Shown here piece by piece: positions 1-5,565 of a DNA stretch of 5,565 nt. Origin of the DNA: Candidatus Aminicenantota bacterium. GTDB lineage: Bacteria > Acidobacteriota > Aminicenantia > Aminicenantales > Aminicenantaceae. A program made the translations under genes and the position numbers. Under the pieces are notes generated by a model. That model did no database searches, was not told where the DNA came from, and saw only the letters and a program-made list of their open reading frames with translations. Position 1 is the stretch's first letter; every line of letters begins with the position of its first letter. The DNA is taken from assembly GCA_030670375.1 (NCBI GenBank), contig DAOVBT010000164.1:1-5565 (forward strand), read 5' to 3'.

Positions 1-351
1 CTCAACCTTTCTGAAGAAGTCTATTATTTAATCGAGCTTTCCCTCCTTGAGATATGTATAAATATCGTCAGGTATGCCTATCCTGAGAAGAAGGGGGATA
101 TATCCATAAAAATCTGGAATCAAGAAGAAAAAATCTTTTTCGAGATCAGAGATTGGGGAATTCCGTTCGATCCCAGGGAAGCTTCGGAACCGGACATTCA
201 GGAAATGGTCAACCAAGGCCAGACAGGTGGGCTGGGCATATTTATATCACGTCAACTCATGAATGGATTTGAGTACAGACGGGAAGACAACCAGAATATC
301 CTGATCGTGTATAAAAGTATCGATGAAATTAAAGCCTCAGGTTCAATATAA
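1..351 (+). CDS. RsbW/SpoIIAB-like GHKL ATPase (anti-sigma factor serine kinase family), 5'-truncated
   Basis: The reading frame is open from base 1 to a TAA at 349-351 and gives 116 residues. The start lies outside the window, and by comparison with RsbW-type proteins roughly 20-40 N-terminal residues are missing. The Bergerat ATP-binding motifs are visible in order. The N box is LLEICINIVRYAY, with Glu17 and Asn21. The G1 box is RDWGIPFDP, with Asp51-x-Gly53. The G2 box is GGLGIFI, at about 76-82. The short single-domain form, the N-box spacing and the final beta strand (NILIVYK) fit the RsbW/SpoIIAB branch rather than a histidine kinase. Known members phosphorylate an STAS anti-anti-sigma protein on serine and bind a sigma factor; no partner gene is visible here, so the target is unknown. 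The 3' end overlaps the converging gene on the other strand by 9 bases. Confidence 0.85.
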   Translation, partial: LNLSEEVYYLIELSLLEICINIVRYAYPEKKGDISIKIWNQEEKIFFEIRDWGIPFDPREASEPDIQEMVNQGQTGGLGIFISRQLMNGFEYRREDNQNILIVYKSIDEIKASGSI

Positions 352-1173
352 GACTTTATCTTCTCCTTCTTTTTTGATCTGCTTATCCAGCCACTTGAGG
401 ATGAGGTCTCTCCGAATGAGGACATACTCGATCTCTTTGTCTGTCAAATACTCACCGACCAAACCTTTGATGCTTCCGGCGTCGAGGGCCTTCAATTTTT
501 CCACAAACGCGCGGGGCAGTTGTTTCATCAATCGCGGGCCTTCTTTGTATTTCTCGTCGTAGATGAGTTTTTTTGCGAATTTCCCTGAAGTGCGGAAAGA
601 GCGGGAATGGTCGATCAGAATCATCCGCCAGTCTTCGGTTATGAGGAATTGATTCTGGTGCCGGTCTTCGTTTGCGATCAGATTATCGAACGCCCGTTGA
701 AGATACAGAGCCCGGTTCCAGGGGAAAACTTTGTATGAGGGTGTCTTGATCTTTTGTTCATATTTATCCTTGAGGCTCATCTTGGCATCCACCCAAAGCT
801 GGCAAGAACCCCGGTTATTCTGGAACCTTTTTTCCACTGTGGGGGGCACCATGTTCAATCCGAGATGTTTGTCCAATCTGTAGGCAGCGATCTCCCATCT
901 CCAGTTTTCCACAAATCCCCTCATGCGCCCCTCGCAATTTTTCCAGAGGGCATTTTTTGTGATTCCATCCTTTTCTAGAGTAAGCACCCAGGGTTTGGTT
1001 ACGGCCTCCCGGTCACTAAAGGGTTGTTCCTGACTCGCAATTTCGGCGTTTTGGAGAAAATCTTCCCACTTATCCTTTTCGGTCGCTTCTTCCTCGGTAA
1101 ACTGGGCAAAAACTTGGAGATTGAAACCAATGGCAAATGTAAGGATTAATAACATGAGAAAAAATTTTTTCAT
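343..1173 (-). CDS. Secreted atypical kinase-like protein, copy A (altered catalytic loop)
   Basis: This 276-residue protein has a Sec signal peptide: MKK, a hydrophobic stretch at about 4-20, and likely cleavage after VFA at 21-23. I know no named family for it, but the core reads like an atypical (PI4K type II/HipA/Fam20-like) kinase fold. There is a candidate nucleotide-binding Lys78 in ALWKN and a candidate helix-C Glu94 in WEIAAYRLDK. A catalytic-loop-like segment, NLIANEDRHQNQ, lies at 165-175, followed by a metal-binding-Asp-like LIDHSRSF with Asp188. The usual Asn five residues after the catalytic Asp (D-R-x-x-x-N) is Gln175 here, with an Asn one position earlier, so activity may be altered. 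It is the second gene of a tandem pair, 28 bases after its paralogue, and the two share the C-terminal DKVLY. The ATG is supported by a strong Shine-Dalgarno sequence and by the signal peptide. Substrate unknown; the kinase assignment is inference from motifs. Confidence 0.8.
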   Translation of the reverse strand: MKKFFLMLLILTFAIGFNLQVFAQFTEEEATEKDKWEDFLQNAEIASQEQPFSDREAVTKPWVLTLEKDGITKNALWKNCEGRMRGFVENWRWEIAAYRLDKHLGLNMVPPTVEKRFQNNRGSCQLWVDAKMSLKDKYEQKIKTPSYKVFPWNRALYLQRAFDNLIANEDRHQNQFLITEDWRMILIDHSRSFRTSGKFAKKLIYDEKYKEGPRLMKQLPRAFVEKLKALDAGSIKGLVGEYLTDKEIEYVLIRRDLILKWLDKQIKKEGEDKVLY

Positions 1174-1182
1174 TGTCGTTTT

Positions 1183-1190
1183 CCCTCCTT
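1183..1190 (-). promoter_or_regulatory. Ribosome binding site of kinase-like copy A
   Basis: On the - strand this reads AAGGAGGG, nearly a full anti-Shine-Dalgarno match, 9 bases before the ATG at 1173. It fixes the start of the downstream secreted kinase-like gene. It lies inside the 28-base gap after the stop of the upstream paralogue, which supports co-transcription with independent, strong initiation of translation. Confidence 0.8.
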
Positions 1191-1201
1191 CATGAGTGTA
1201 T

Positions 1202-2026
1202 TTAGTATAATACCTTGTCTTGACCCATTTCGTTGATTATCTCCTCGATTTCGGCGAGGAGGAGTTTTTTGCGGGCCAGCACGGCGTTGATTTCCTCGTC
1301 CGTCAAGTAAGAATCCACAACATTTTTAATATTATCATATTCTAAAGCTTTGACTTTTTCCACAAATGAGTGGGGGAGTTGCCTGAAAAGCTTTTTTTCC
1401 TTCAATCCCCTTTTTCCATAAAGGAGTCTCTTCTGGTACTTTTTTTTGCTGCGGAAGGCCCGGGAATGATCGATTAAAATCACTCGCCAATCCTTGGTGT
1501 AACGCACGTTTTGTTGTGTTCGGTCGTCATTGGCGATCAGGCTATCGAAGGCCCTAGCCAAGTATTTGCCCCTGTTGAATATGGTGGCTTCGGGATTTTT
1601 ATCGGGCAGGGGGATACCTTGTTCCATGACATCAAGAAGACTGAATTCTGTTTCGATCCACAGTTGGAGAGATCCTTTTTTTCCTTCGAATTCTCTCTCG
1701 ACTGTGGGAGGGATCATGTTTAATCCCAGGAGCTTATCCATCCGGTAGGCAGCGATTTCATACTGCCATCCTTCCAGGTGCCCTTTCTTGACTCCTTGGG
1801 GATTCTTCCAACACCCGCTGAACTCTTCTTCGCCTTTTTTTAGATAAAGTTGCCACGGTTTGGTAACGCCTTCTCCAATTTCTTCGGCCTTGATAATATC
1901 CGCTGTTTTGAGAAGCTCTTCGATTTTTTCCCTTTGGGCGATTTCTTCGTCTGTGAATTGCGCATGGGCCACAATGATGGATAACAAAAAAACAAAGACA
2001 AAGATAGACAGAATGAGCCTTTTCAT
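1202..2026 (-). CDS. Secreted atypical kinase-like protein, copy B (catalytic loop intact-looking)
   Basis: This 274-residue protein is a clear paralogue of the next gene downstream. It has a signal peptide: MKR, a hydrophobic stretch at about 4-19, and likely cleavage after AHA at 20-22. Kinase-like landmarks in order are Lys74 in CWKN, Glu90 in YEIAAYRMDK, then LGLNMIPPTVER and GSLQLWIE. The loop ANDDRTQQN at 165-173 has Asp168, Arg169 and Asn173, and LIDHSRAF carries Asp186. The D-R-x-x-x-N loop followed by I-D-[HN] resembles PI4K type II (DRGNDN...IDNG) and other atypical kinases. This is the copy most likely to be catalytic. The C-terminal part is helical and ends in GQDKVLY like its neighbour. 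It is first in the tandem pair and has its own promoter candidate and ribosome binding site. The export signal would place it in the periplasm or outside, where ATP is normally scarce. Substrate unknown; a non-kinase role for this fold cannot be excluded. Confidence 0.82.
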   Translation of the reverse strand: MKRLILSIFVFVFLLSIIVAHAQFTDEEIAQREKIEELLKTADIIKAEEIGEGVTKPWQLYLKKGEEEFSGCWKNPQGVKKGHLEGWQYEIAAYRMDKLLGLNMIPPTVEREFEGKKGSLQLWIETEFSLLDVMEQGIPLPDKNPEATIFNRGKYLARAFDSLIANDDRTQQNVRYTKDWRVILIDHSRAFRSKKKYQKRLLYGKRGLKEKKLFRQLPHSFVEKVKALEYDNIKNVVDSYLTDEEINAVLARKKLLLAEIEEIINEMGQDKVLY

Positions 2027-2032
2027 GCTGTT

Positions 2033-2038
2033 TCCTTC
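2033..2038 (-). promoter_or_regulatory. Ribosome binding site of kinase-like copy B
   Basis: GAAGGA on the - strand, 6 bases before the ATG at 2026. Together with the signal peptide that begins at this ATG, it supports the chosen start. Confidence 0.65.
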
Positions 2039-2072
2039 ATGCTTGGGTTTTCCCGTTCATTTTGCCTTTAAT

Positions 2073-2101
2073 ATAATAATGACATGCCTATAGAAAATCA
2101 A
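2073..2101 (-). promoter_or_regulatory. Candidate sigma-70-type promoter for the tandem kinase-like pair
   Basis: On the - strand, TTGATT (2096-2101) and TATTAT (2073-2078) are separated by exactly 17 bases. They match the -35 consensus at 4 of 6 positions and the -10 consensus at 5 of 6. Transcription would start near 2066, giving a leader of about 40 bases before the ATG at 2026. The surrounding DNA is AT-rich, so a chance match is possible. Position, orientation and spacing all fit a promoter for the two secreted kinase-like genes. Confidence 0.5.
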
Positions 2102-2126
2102 ATAAAATGTGAAAGTACCATTTATC

Positions 2127-2150
2127 CTGGATAATTCATAAATTATCCAG
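2127..2150. repeat. Perfect 10-base inverted repeat in a divergent intergenic region
   Basis: CTGGATAATT at 2127-2136 and its exact reverse complement AATTATCCAG at 2141-2150 flank a 4-base spacer, CATA. The element lies between the promoter candidate of the - strand kinase-like pair and the + strand lipoprotein gene, ending 19 bases before the latter's ATG. It could be an operator for a dimeric regulator shared by both directions, or an RNA hairpin in the lipoprotein mRNA leader just before its ribosome binding site. No T-run follows on either strand, so it is not an ordinary intrinsic terminator. Confidence 0.7.
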
Positions 2151-2157
2151 ATTATAT

Positions 2158-2167
2158 AAGGCAGGTG
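2158..2167 (+). promoter_or_regulatory. Ribosome binding site of the propeller lipoprotein gene
   Basis: The sequence is AAGGCAGGTG, before the ATG at 2170. The AAGG half has a normal 8-base spacing, while the AGGTG half sits only 2 bases from the ATG, so AAGG is the likelier contact. The ATG is independently supported by the signal peptide and lipobox that follow. Confidence 0.5.
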
Positions 2168-2169
2168 AA

Positions 2170-3006
2170 ATGAAAAAAGCTAAAATATATCTGTTGATAA
2201 TCCTGATATTTCTGGTGGCTTGCTCAGAAGCCAAATATTCTCCGACCATTCGGTTTCCCTACCAGTGGCTGGGTGAGCCTGGGTATGGTGGAAAAATAGA
2301 TCAACAAGAGTTTCCTGAGCCATCGGGTATTTGTTTTCATCCGACGAGGAAGACACTTTTTGTAGTCAGCGATGAGGGAGAGATTGCCGAAATCGAGACG
2401 GATGGAACTCCGGTTTTTAGAATGTCCATACCAGGTGATTTAGAGGGTGTTACCGTCAATCCGGAGACAGGGCTTTTGTATCTGGTCAAAGAGGGAGATG
2501 ATATCATCGTGGAGTTCGATCCGAATAAAAGGGAGATCATCCGCTCATTTCCTCTAAGCCGGTTCTATCAAGGCAATCCTGATTATATCGAGAAGCGAGA
2601 AGACAGTTATGACAACGGAATCGAATCCATCGCATTCGTGGAGGATAATAAACATCCGGAAGGGGGGACATTTTATATCGGGAACCAATGGGACCCCTCG
2701 TGTATTATGGAAGTCCAAGTTCCTTTGAAATCCAGCCAAGAGCGGACAACAGAGGCACACATCCTTCGGGTATTACCTCTAAGTTTAGACGATCCTGCAG
2801 CCTTATATTATGATCCCCAAACCGGGCTTTTGAATGTGGTGAATGATGCCGATAACATCCTTGTCGAGATAACTCTGGCCGGCAGGATTGTCAGAGAGTA
2901 TGCATTCCTCGGAGATAACCAGGAAGGAATCGCCAGGGATGATGAAGGTTATTTGTACATCGCCCAGGATTCCGGTGGAATCCTAAAGGTCAAAGATTTG
3001 CGTTAG
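2170..3006 (+). CDS. YjiK/SdiA-regulated-type beta-propeller lipoprotein
   Basis: This 278-residue protein begins with a lipoprotein signal: MKKAK, a hydrophobic stretch and the lipobox LVAC, with Cys18 as the lipidation site. Ser19 follows; by the usual Lol +2 rule this suggests the outer membrane. The mature part has repeated propeller-blade strands: EPSGICFHP at 50-58, TLFVVSDEGEIAEI at 62-75, DLEGVTVNPETGLLYLV at 90-106, GIESIAFV at 150-157, AALYYDPQTGLLNVV at 210-224, and QEGIARDDEGYLYIA at 251-265. The order 'EPSG...SDEG...DLEGV...GIESIA...' is typical of the SdiA-regulated (YjiK) domain family, whose members are small extracytoplasmic propellers of poorly known function. The gene is divergent from the kinase-like pair and shares its upstream region. 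Its stop overlaps the converging transporter gene by 4 bases. Substrate or partner unknown. Confidence 0.85.
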   Translation: MKKAKIYLLIILIFLVACSEAKYSPTIRFPYQWLGEPGYGGKIDQQEFPEPSGICFHPTRKTLFVVSDEGEIAEIETDGTPVFRMSIPGDLEGVTVNPETGLLYLVKEGDDIIVEFDPNKREIIRSFPLSRFYQGNPDYIEKREDSYDNGIESIAFVEDNKHPEGGTFYIGNQWDPSCIMEVQVPLKSSQERTTEAHILRVLPLSLDDPAALYYDPQTGLLNVVNDADNILVEITLAGRIVREYAFLGDNQEGIARDDEGYLYIAQDSGGILKVKDLR

Positions 3007-4403
3007 TTGGCATTTGGTATTTGATTATCTGTAGCTTTTTTCGCTGATAATCGTTTGTGTTCTTTAATTGTCAAGAAGCTGAGAATTATCCAGATGACTG
3101 CGACTATAACATTGATCTTTGCAAAACTTTCCAGATTAAAAGCAAAGAAGGTTGTGCCGATGAAAATCGTTAGGGACACGAGCACATCTCCTGTTCTCAC
3201 AAAAAAGGTGTCGATGGCCGCTTTTGCTTTGTATTTGGCTTCTCGAGATGTGATCAAGAATAAGGCCTGTTTGACGGTGTTCATCAGAGAATAATCCGTG
3301 CTGTTTTCCGCAACTTTTGTCCATTTGACCACAGCAAAGGTTGCCCCGAGGCCAATAAAAAAGTATCCTCCTAACGCGATAAACGGGAGGAAAAGCATAG
3401 CGCCTTTTACGCCGAACCATTTTAATATTCTCGAGACAAGAAAAAGCTGAATAAGCATGGAAAACAGATTGACCAGAGAGTTGAAATCTGAATCTGTTTT
3501 TGTGATAAATCCCATTCGTGCGTCGTCAGTATTTTCTATTCTCCCATTTTCAACGGCCTCTGTCGCTGCCCGTTTCCAGACATCGGATTTCATGTACTCT
3601 CCTGTGGTATTGACGTAATTGAGAGCTAAGATGACAAAGGCGACCAATATGAGGTATTTGCTTTGGAAGATGATCCGAAAACCCCCGCCTTTCTTGAGAG
3701 GTTTTTCCGCAACTTTTTCTGAGGGGGTTTTGTCTTCAATTTGTTGGGCAGTTCTGTTCTGGATTTTTTTTGTCTCTCTTTTGTGGACAATCAAGGTTAA
3801 AACGATACAGATGAAAAGAATAATACCCGCCAAAATCATAAGTTGAAAAGGAGTAAAAGGGCCTTTGGGTTTCACTAGAAAAGACGTGCTTTGGGCACCG
3901 AGATAAAATCCCACATTTTGGCCGAACATGACGATCGGAAACAATCTTTTTCCGGCTTCTTCGGCATAGATGTCATTGGAAAAGGCCCAAAACTGAGCGA
4001 TGATAAAAACATTAAAAATGCTGACCCAAACCCAAAAAATAATTCCTAGGATGCTAAGGGACATCCCTGCTTCACTTAATATATAAAACAAAACCAAGTT
4101 GGATATGAAAAAGAGAGTGACTGAAGCAATAAGCTTCTGACGGGGCACTTTGGAGGAGAGATAACTGAAAGCCTTTATGACAAAAATAAGCAAGACAGCC
4201 ACAATCGCAAAGAGATAGGCTTCTTGTTCGGCAGAATGTTTGGTGAGAATAAGACCTTTTTTGACAGGCTTCAGAATCGAGTATGCAGCACCAATCAGAA
4301 AGATGTTGGCCGCAAGTAAAAAAACTGTGAGAGCCTCGCCGGGATGAACAACGGTAAACAACCTGAGAAATTTGTGCACAATACCGGAAGATTTTTCATT
4401 CAT
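3003..4403 (-). CDS. ATP/ADP translocase-like (Tlc/NTT family) nucleotide transporter homologue
   Basis: This 466-residue integral membrane protein has about 10-12 hydrophobic segments, for example around 24-43, 63-80, 92-110, 117-139, 186-206, 249-264, 309-325, 335-357, 406-422 and 430-446. Landmarks of the Tlc/NTT family are present: YSILKPVKKGLILT at 41-54, FWAFSNDIYAEEAGKRLFP at 138-156, LNYVNTTGEY at 261-270, and ENSTDYSLMN with KAKAAIDTFFVRTGD at 367-406. The last resembles the conserved KxKAAID region of plastid and rickettsial translocases. A charged cytosolic loop at about 208-240 separates the two halves. Classic members exchange ATP and ADP across membranes; the role of the shorter homologues in free-living bacteria is not established, so direction and substrate are open. 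The ATG has a strong GGAGGGG site. The gene lies downstream of the phosphatase/kinase-like fusion on the same strand, 127 bases away. Confidence 0.85.
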   Translation of the reverse strand: MNEKSSGIVHKFLRLFTVVHPGEALTVFLLAANIFLIGAAYSILKPVKKGLILTKHSAEQEAYLFAIVAVLLIFVIKAFSYLSSKVPRQKLIASVTLFFISNLVLFYILSEAGMSLSILGIIFWVWVSIFNVFIIAQFWAFSNDIYAEEAGKRLFPIVMFGQNVGFYLGAQSTSFLVKPKGPFTPFQLMILAGIILFICIVLTLIVHKRETKKIQNRTAQQIEDKTPSEKVAEKPLKKGGGFRIIFQSKYLILVAFVILALNYVNTTGEYMKSDVWKRAATEAVENGRIENTDDARMGFITKTDSDFNSLVNLFSMLIQLFLVSRILKWFGVKGAMLFLPFIALGGYFFIGLGATFAVVKWTKVAENSTDYSLMNTVKQALFLITSREAKYKAKAAIDTFFVRTGDVLVSLTIFIGTTFFAFNLESFAKINVIVAVIWIILSFLTIKEHKRLSAKKATDNQIPNAN

Positions 4404-4408
4404 GACAT

Positions 4409-4415
4409 CCCCTCC
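4409..4415 (-). promoter_or_regulatory. Ribosome binding site of the translocase-like gene
   Basis: GGAGGGG on the - strand lies 5 bases before the ATG at 4403. It is a strong site and supports this start over any internal Met. Confidence 0.75.
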
Positions 4416-4453
4416 ATCACATTTATGGGCTGGATTATTTACGAGCTGAGGCC

Positions 4454-4490
4454 GACCCGCCCCACCCTAACATTAGAGGCGTGGCGAGGC
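4454..4490 (-). repeat. GC-rich imperfect hairpin upstream of the translocase-like gene
   Basis: The arms 4454-4470 and 4473-4490 pair with a few mismatches and one bulged base (4477) around a tiny loop. The inner stem is CTAA/TTAG and the outer part is a G/C block pairing 4458-4466 with 4478-4486. More positions pair in the - strand RNA, where two mismatches become G-U wobbles, so it would fold best in the transcript leading into the translocase gene. No U-run follows on the - strand, so it is not a standard terminator. It is strikingly GC-rich beside AT-rich flanks. It may be an intercistronic RNA-stabilising or processing element, a leader regulator, or a remnant of a dispersed repeat. I see no clear promoter in the rest of this 127-base gap. 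Confidence 0.5.
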
Positions 4491-4530
4491 ATTGACAGTT
4501 TTTATAAATAATTCAGACAATTTGTGTTTT

Positions 4531-5565
4531 TCATGGAATGGGGTACAATGTCAATCCGTTTTTTGATTTTTTCCGCAGTTCTTGTGAAAAAAGTACGGCT
4601 TCCTCGCCCTTTTCTTCGATCAATTTTTTTAGGGTTTTTATGATAAGGGCTTTTCGGCTGAGCAATGCTGACATTTCCTCGTCATTGAGATAGATCTCAA
4701 GCCTGGCTTTGATCACTTTATCGGGAAGTTCTTGAAGATTTTGAAACAGCGTTTTTGAGCAGCGCGTGATCTTCTGCTCTGGAATAAGATTTGGAATAGG
4801 GGAGAAGGCCTCGGAAAAATCCACGCGGAATATTTTCCAGCTTTCCTCTTGAATCAGAATATCATCCAGCTCTTTTCCTTCGGGATAAACCAAGTTTTCA
4901 AAAACGTTGATTTCCTCAAGGGTGTTTGCAAAAGCTTGGGAATCAGGGGGAGATAAGTTCTTTAGCTGTTGTGTATCCAAACCAAAACATTTTTCGACAC
5001 GGATTTGAAGGGATCCTTTTCTGCCTTCGATCTCTCTTTCCATCATGGGAGGTATTTTTTCAAAACCCAGAAGTTTATCCAGCTCATAAGCTGCGAGCTC
5101 ATATTTGTAGCTATCAGGAAGGAGCGAGGGGCGTCTTGTATCGATTGTCTTGAACATAGCACGCCTTTTGATCTCCCCATCGTCTAAGTCAATTTTTGCT
5201 GCTGCTGTTCTTCCAGGCACAGCCTCTCTGTGAAATCCAACTACAGCGGCACTTGCGAGATAATATTCCACGTCTTCGCGACTCTCATCCTCTGCCGTAA
5301 TTTCAAAAGGCACAAACGGCTCTTCCTCTGCGATTTCTTCATCTCTCCATTCATTCATATCAAATTCCCCGTTCTCAACGCGCAGATAGCTCAGGATGCC
5401 GTAATAAAAATCTGAAATGCCGGTATCGATCATCCAGATTTTCTCATCGAATCGGGTTCTGAAAATTATTTCATCTCTTTCATTTTCGGGGATCACTGGA
5501 CTTCCAGGCGGCGTGTGGGCGATGACCATGTATTTCGCACCTAAATTTTTCAAGATCTTGTCCAC
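4531..5565 (-). CDS. Metallophosphatase-pseudokinase-like fusion protein, 5'-truncated
   Basis: The frame is open to the window edge. The first visible codon, GTG, lies inside a phosphatase domain and is not the true start. The 344 visible residues fall into two parts. Residues 1-68 look like the end of a calcineurin-like phosphoesterase of the Shewanella-like phosphatase type: VIAHTPPGSP, with the terminal metal-ligand-type His17, then IWMIDTGISDFYYGILSYL. An acidic linker follows at about 69-98. Residues 98-325 align with the two secreted kinase-like proteins in the window: LASAAVVG, Lys139 in AMFKT, Glu156 in YELAAYELDKLLGFEKIPP, EIEGRKGSLQI, Asp249 in RVDFSEAF, YLNDEE and GEEAVLF. The D-R-x-x-x-N catalytic loop is gone: NLVYPEGKELDD stands where the paralogues have NLIAN[ED]DR. 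I therefore infer a pseudokinase-like domain attached to a phosphatase. About 18 extra residues extend the C-terminus. The main metal-binding residues and any signal peptide lie outside the window. Confidence 0.75.
   Translation of the reverse strand: MDKILKNLGAKYMVIAHTPPGSPVIPENERDEIIFRTRFDEKIWMIDTGISDFYYGILSYLRVENGEFDMNEWRDEEIAEEEPFVPFEITAEDESREDVEYYLASAAVVGFHREAVPGRTAAAKIDLDDGEIKRRAMFKTIDTRRPSLLPDSYKYELAAYELDKLLGFEKIPPMMEREIEGRKGSLQIRVEKCFGLDTQQLKNLSPPDSQAFANTLEEINVFENLVYPEGKELDDILIQEESWKIFRVDFSEAFSPIPNLIPEQKITRCSKTLFQNLQELPDKVIKARLEIYLNDEEMSALLSRKALIIKTLKKLIEEKGEEAVLFSQELRKKSKNGLTLYPIP

Noticed and set aside
28..216. Small - strand reading frame opposite the RsbW-like gene
   Set aside because: The + strand frame shows all three GHKL ATP-binding motifs, so this is its antisense shadow.
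754..978. Small + strand reading frame inside the first secreted kinase-like gene
   Set aside because: It lies wholly within a well-supported - strand gene, has no ribosome binding site of note and has no recognisable motif. The similar short + frames at 1511-1748, 3055-3294, 3619-3846 and 4926-5415 were rejected for the same reasons.
2072..2077. TATAAT as the -10 box of a + strand promoter for the lipoprotein gene
   Set aside because: The match to TATAAT is exact, but no acceptable -35 lies 16-18 bases upstream. The same AT-rich stretch is better explained by the - strand promoter with a 17-base spacer.
4454..4503. Intrinsic terminator on the + strand (hairpin followed by TTTTT at about 4499)
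   Set aside because: There is no + strand gene upstream for it to terminate. The T-run starts about 9-10 bases after the stem, and the stem has more mismatches in the + strand RNA.
4531..5565. Reading the GTG at the right edge as the true start of the fusion protein
   Set aside because: The residues straight after it (LKNLGAKYMVIAHTP) are internal to a phosphoesterase domain, and there is no upstream sequence to show a ribosome binding site. The gene is treated as cut by the window.
4531..5565. Calling the phosphatase-fused gene a pseudogene because its kinase-like catalytic loop is missing
   Set aside because: The frame is intact over 344 residues, and the rest of the domain is well conserved with its paralogues, including Lys139, Glu156 and Asp249. 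Selective loss of the loop fits a functional pseudokinase better than decay.

Overview
The window is 5565 bases of compact, rather AT-rich bacterial DNA. It holds six protein-coding genes, two of them cut by the window edges. I see no rRNA, tRNA, CRISPR array or insertion sequence. A lipoprotein with a clear lipobox and two proteins with Sec-type signal peptides suggest a diderm (Gram-negative-type) bacterium. A free-living-type nucleotide translocase homologue together with secreted kinase-like proteins is reminiscent of Acidobacteriota or Aminicenantota-like lineages, but this placement is a guess from memory.

Layout, left to right. (1) The 3' part of an RsbW/SpoIIAB-type GHKL ATPase (anti-sigma factor kinase family) is on the + strand. 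(2) Two tandem paralogous genes on the - strand encode secreted proteins with an atypical kinase-like core. They are transcribed from a promoter near 2070-2101 and separated by only 28 bases. (3) A short divergent intergenic region carries that promoter and a perfect 10-base inverted repeat. (4) A + strand gene encodes a YjiK/SdiA-regulated-type beta-propeller lipoprotein. (5) A - strand gene encodes an ATP/ADP-translocase-like (Tlc/NTT) membrane transporter, with a GC-rich hairpin in its upstream region. (6) At the right edge, on the - strand, lies the 3' part of a fusion gene. It joins the tail of a calcineurin-like metallophosphatase to a third, degenerate copy of the kinase-like domain found in (2).

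The most notable theme is the kinase-like family. Three copies lie in 5 kb, in two architectures: secreted stand-alone and phosphatase-fused. Their catalytic loops range from intact-looking (D-R-T-Q-Q-N) through altered (D-R-H-Q-N-Q) to lost. A nucleotide-translocase homologue between the copies raises the untested possibility that it supplies nucleotide to an extracytoplasmic phosphotransfer system. The functional links are inference from proximity; the domain resemblances rest on motifs read directly from the sequence.
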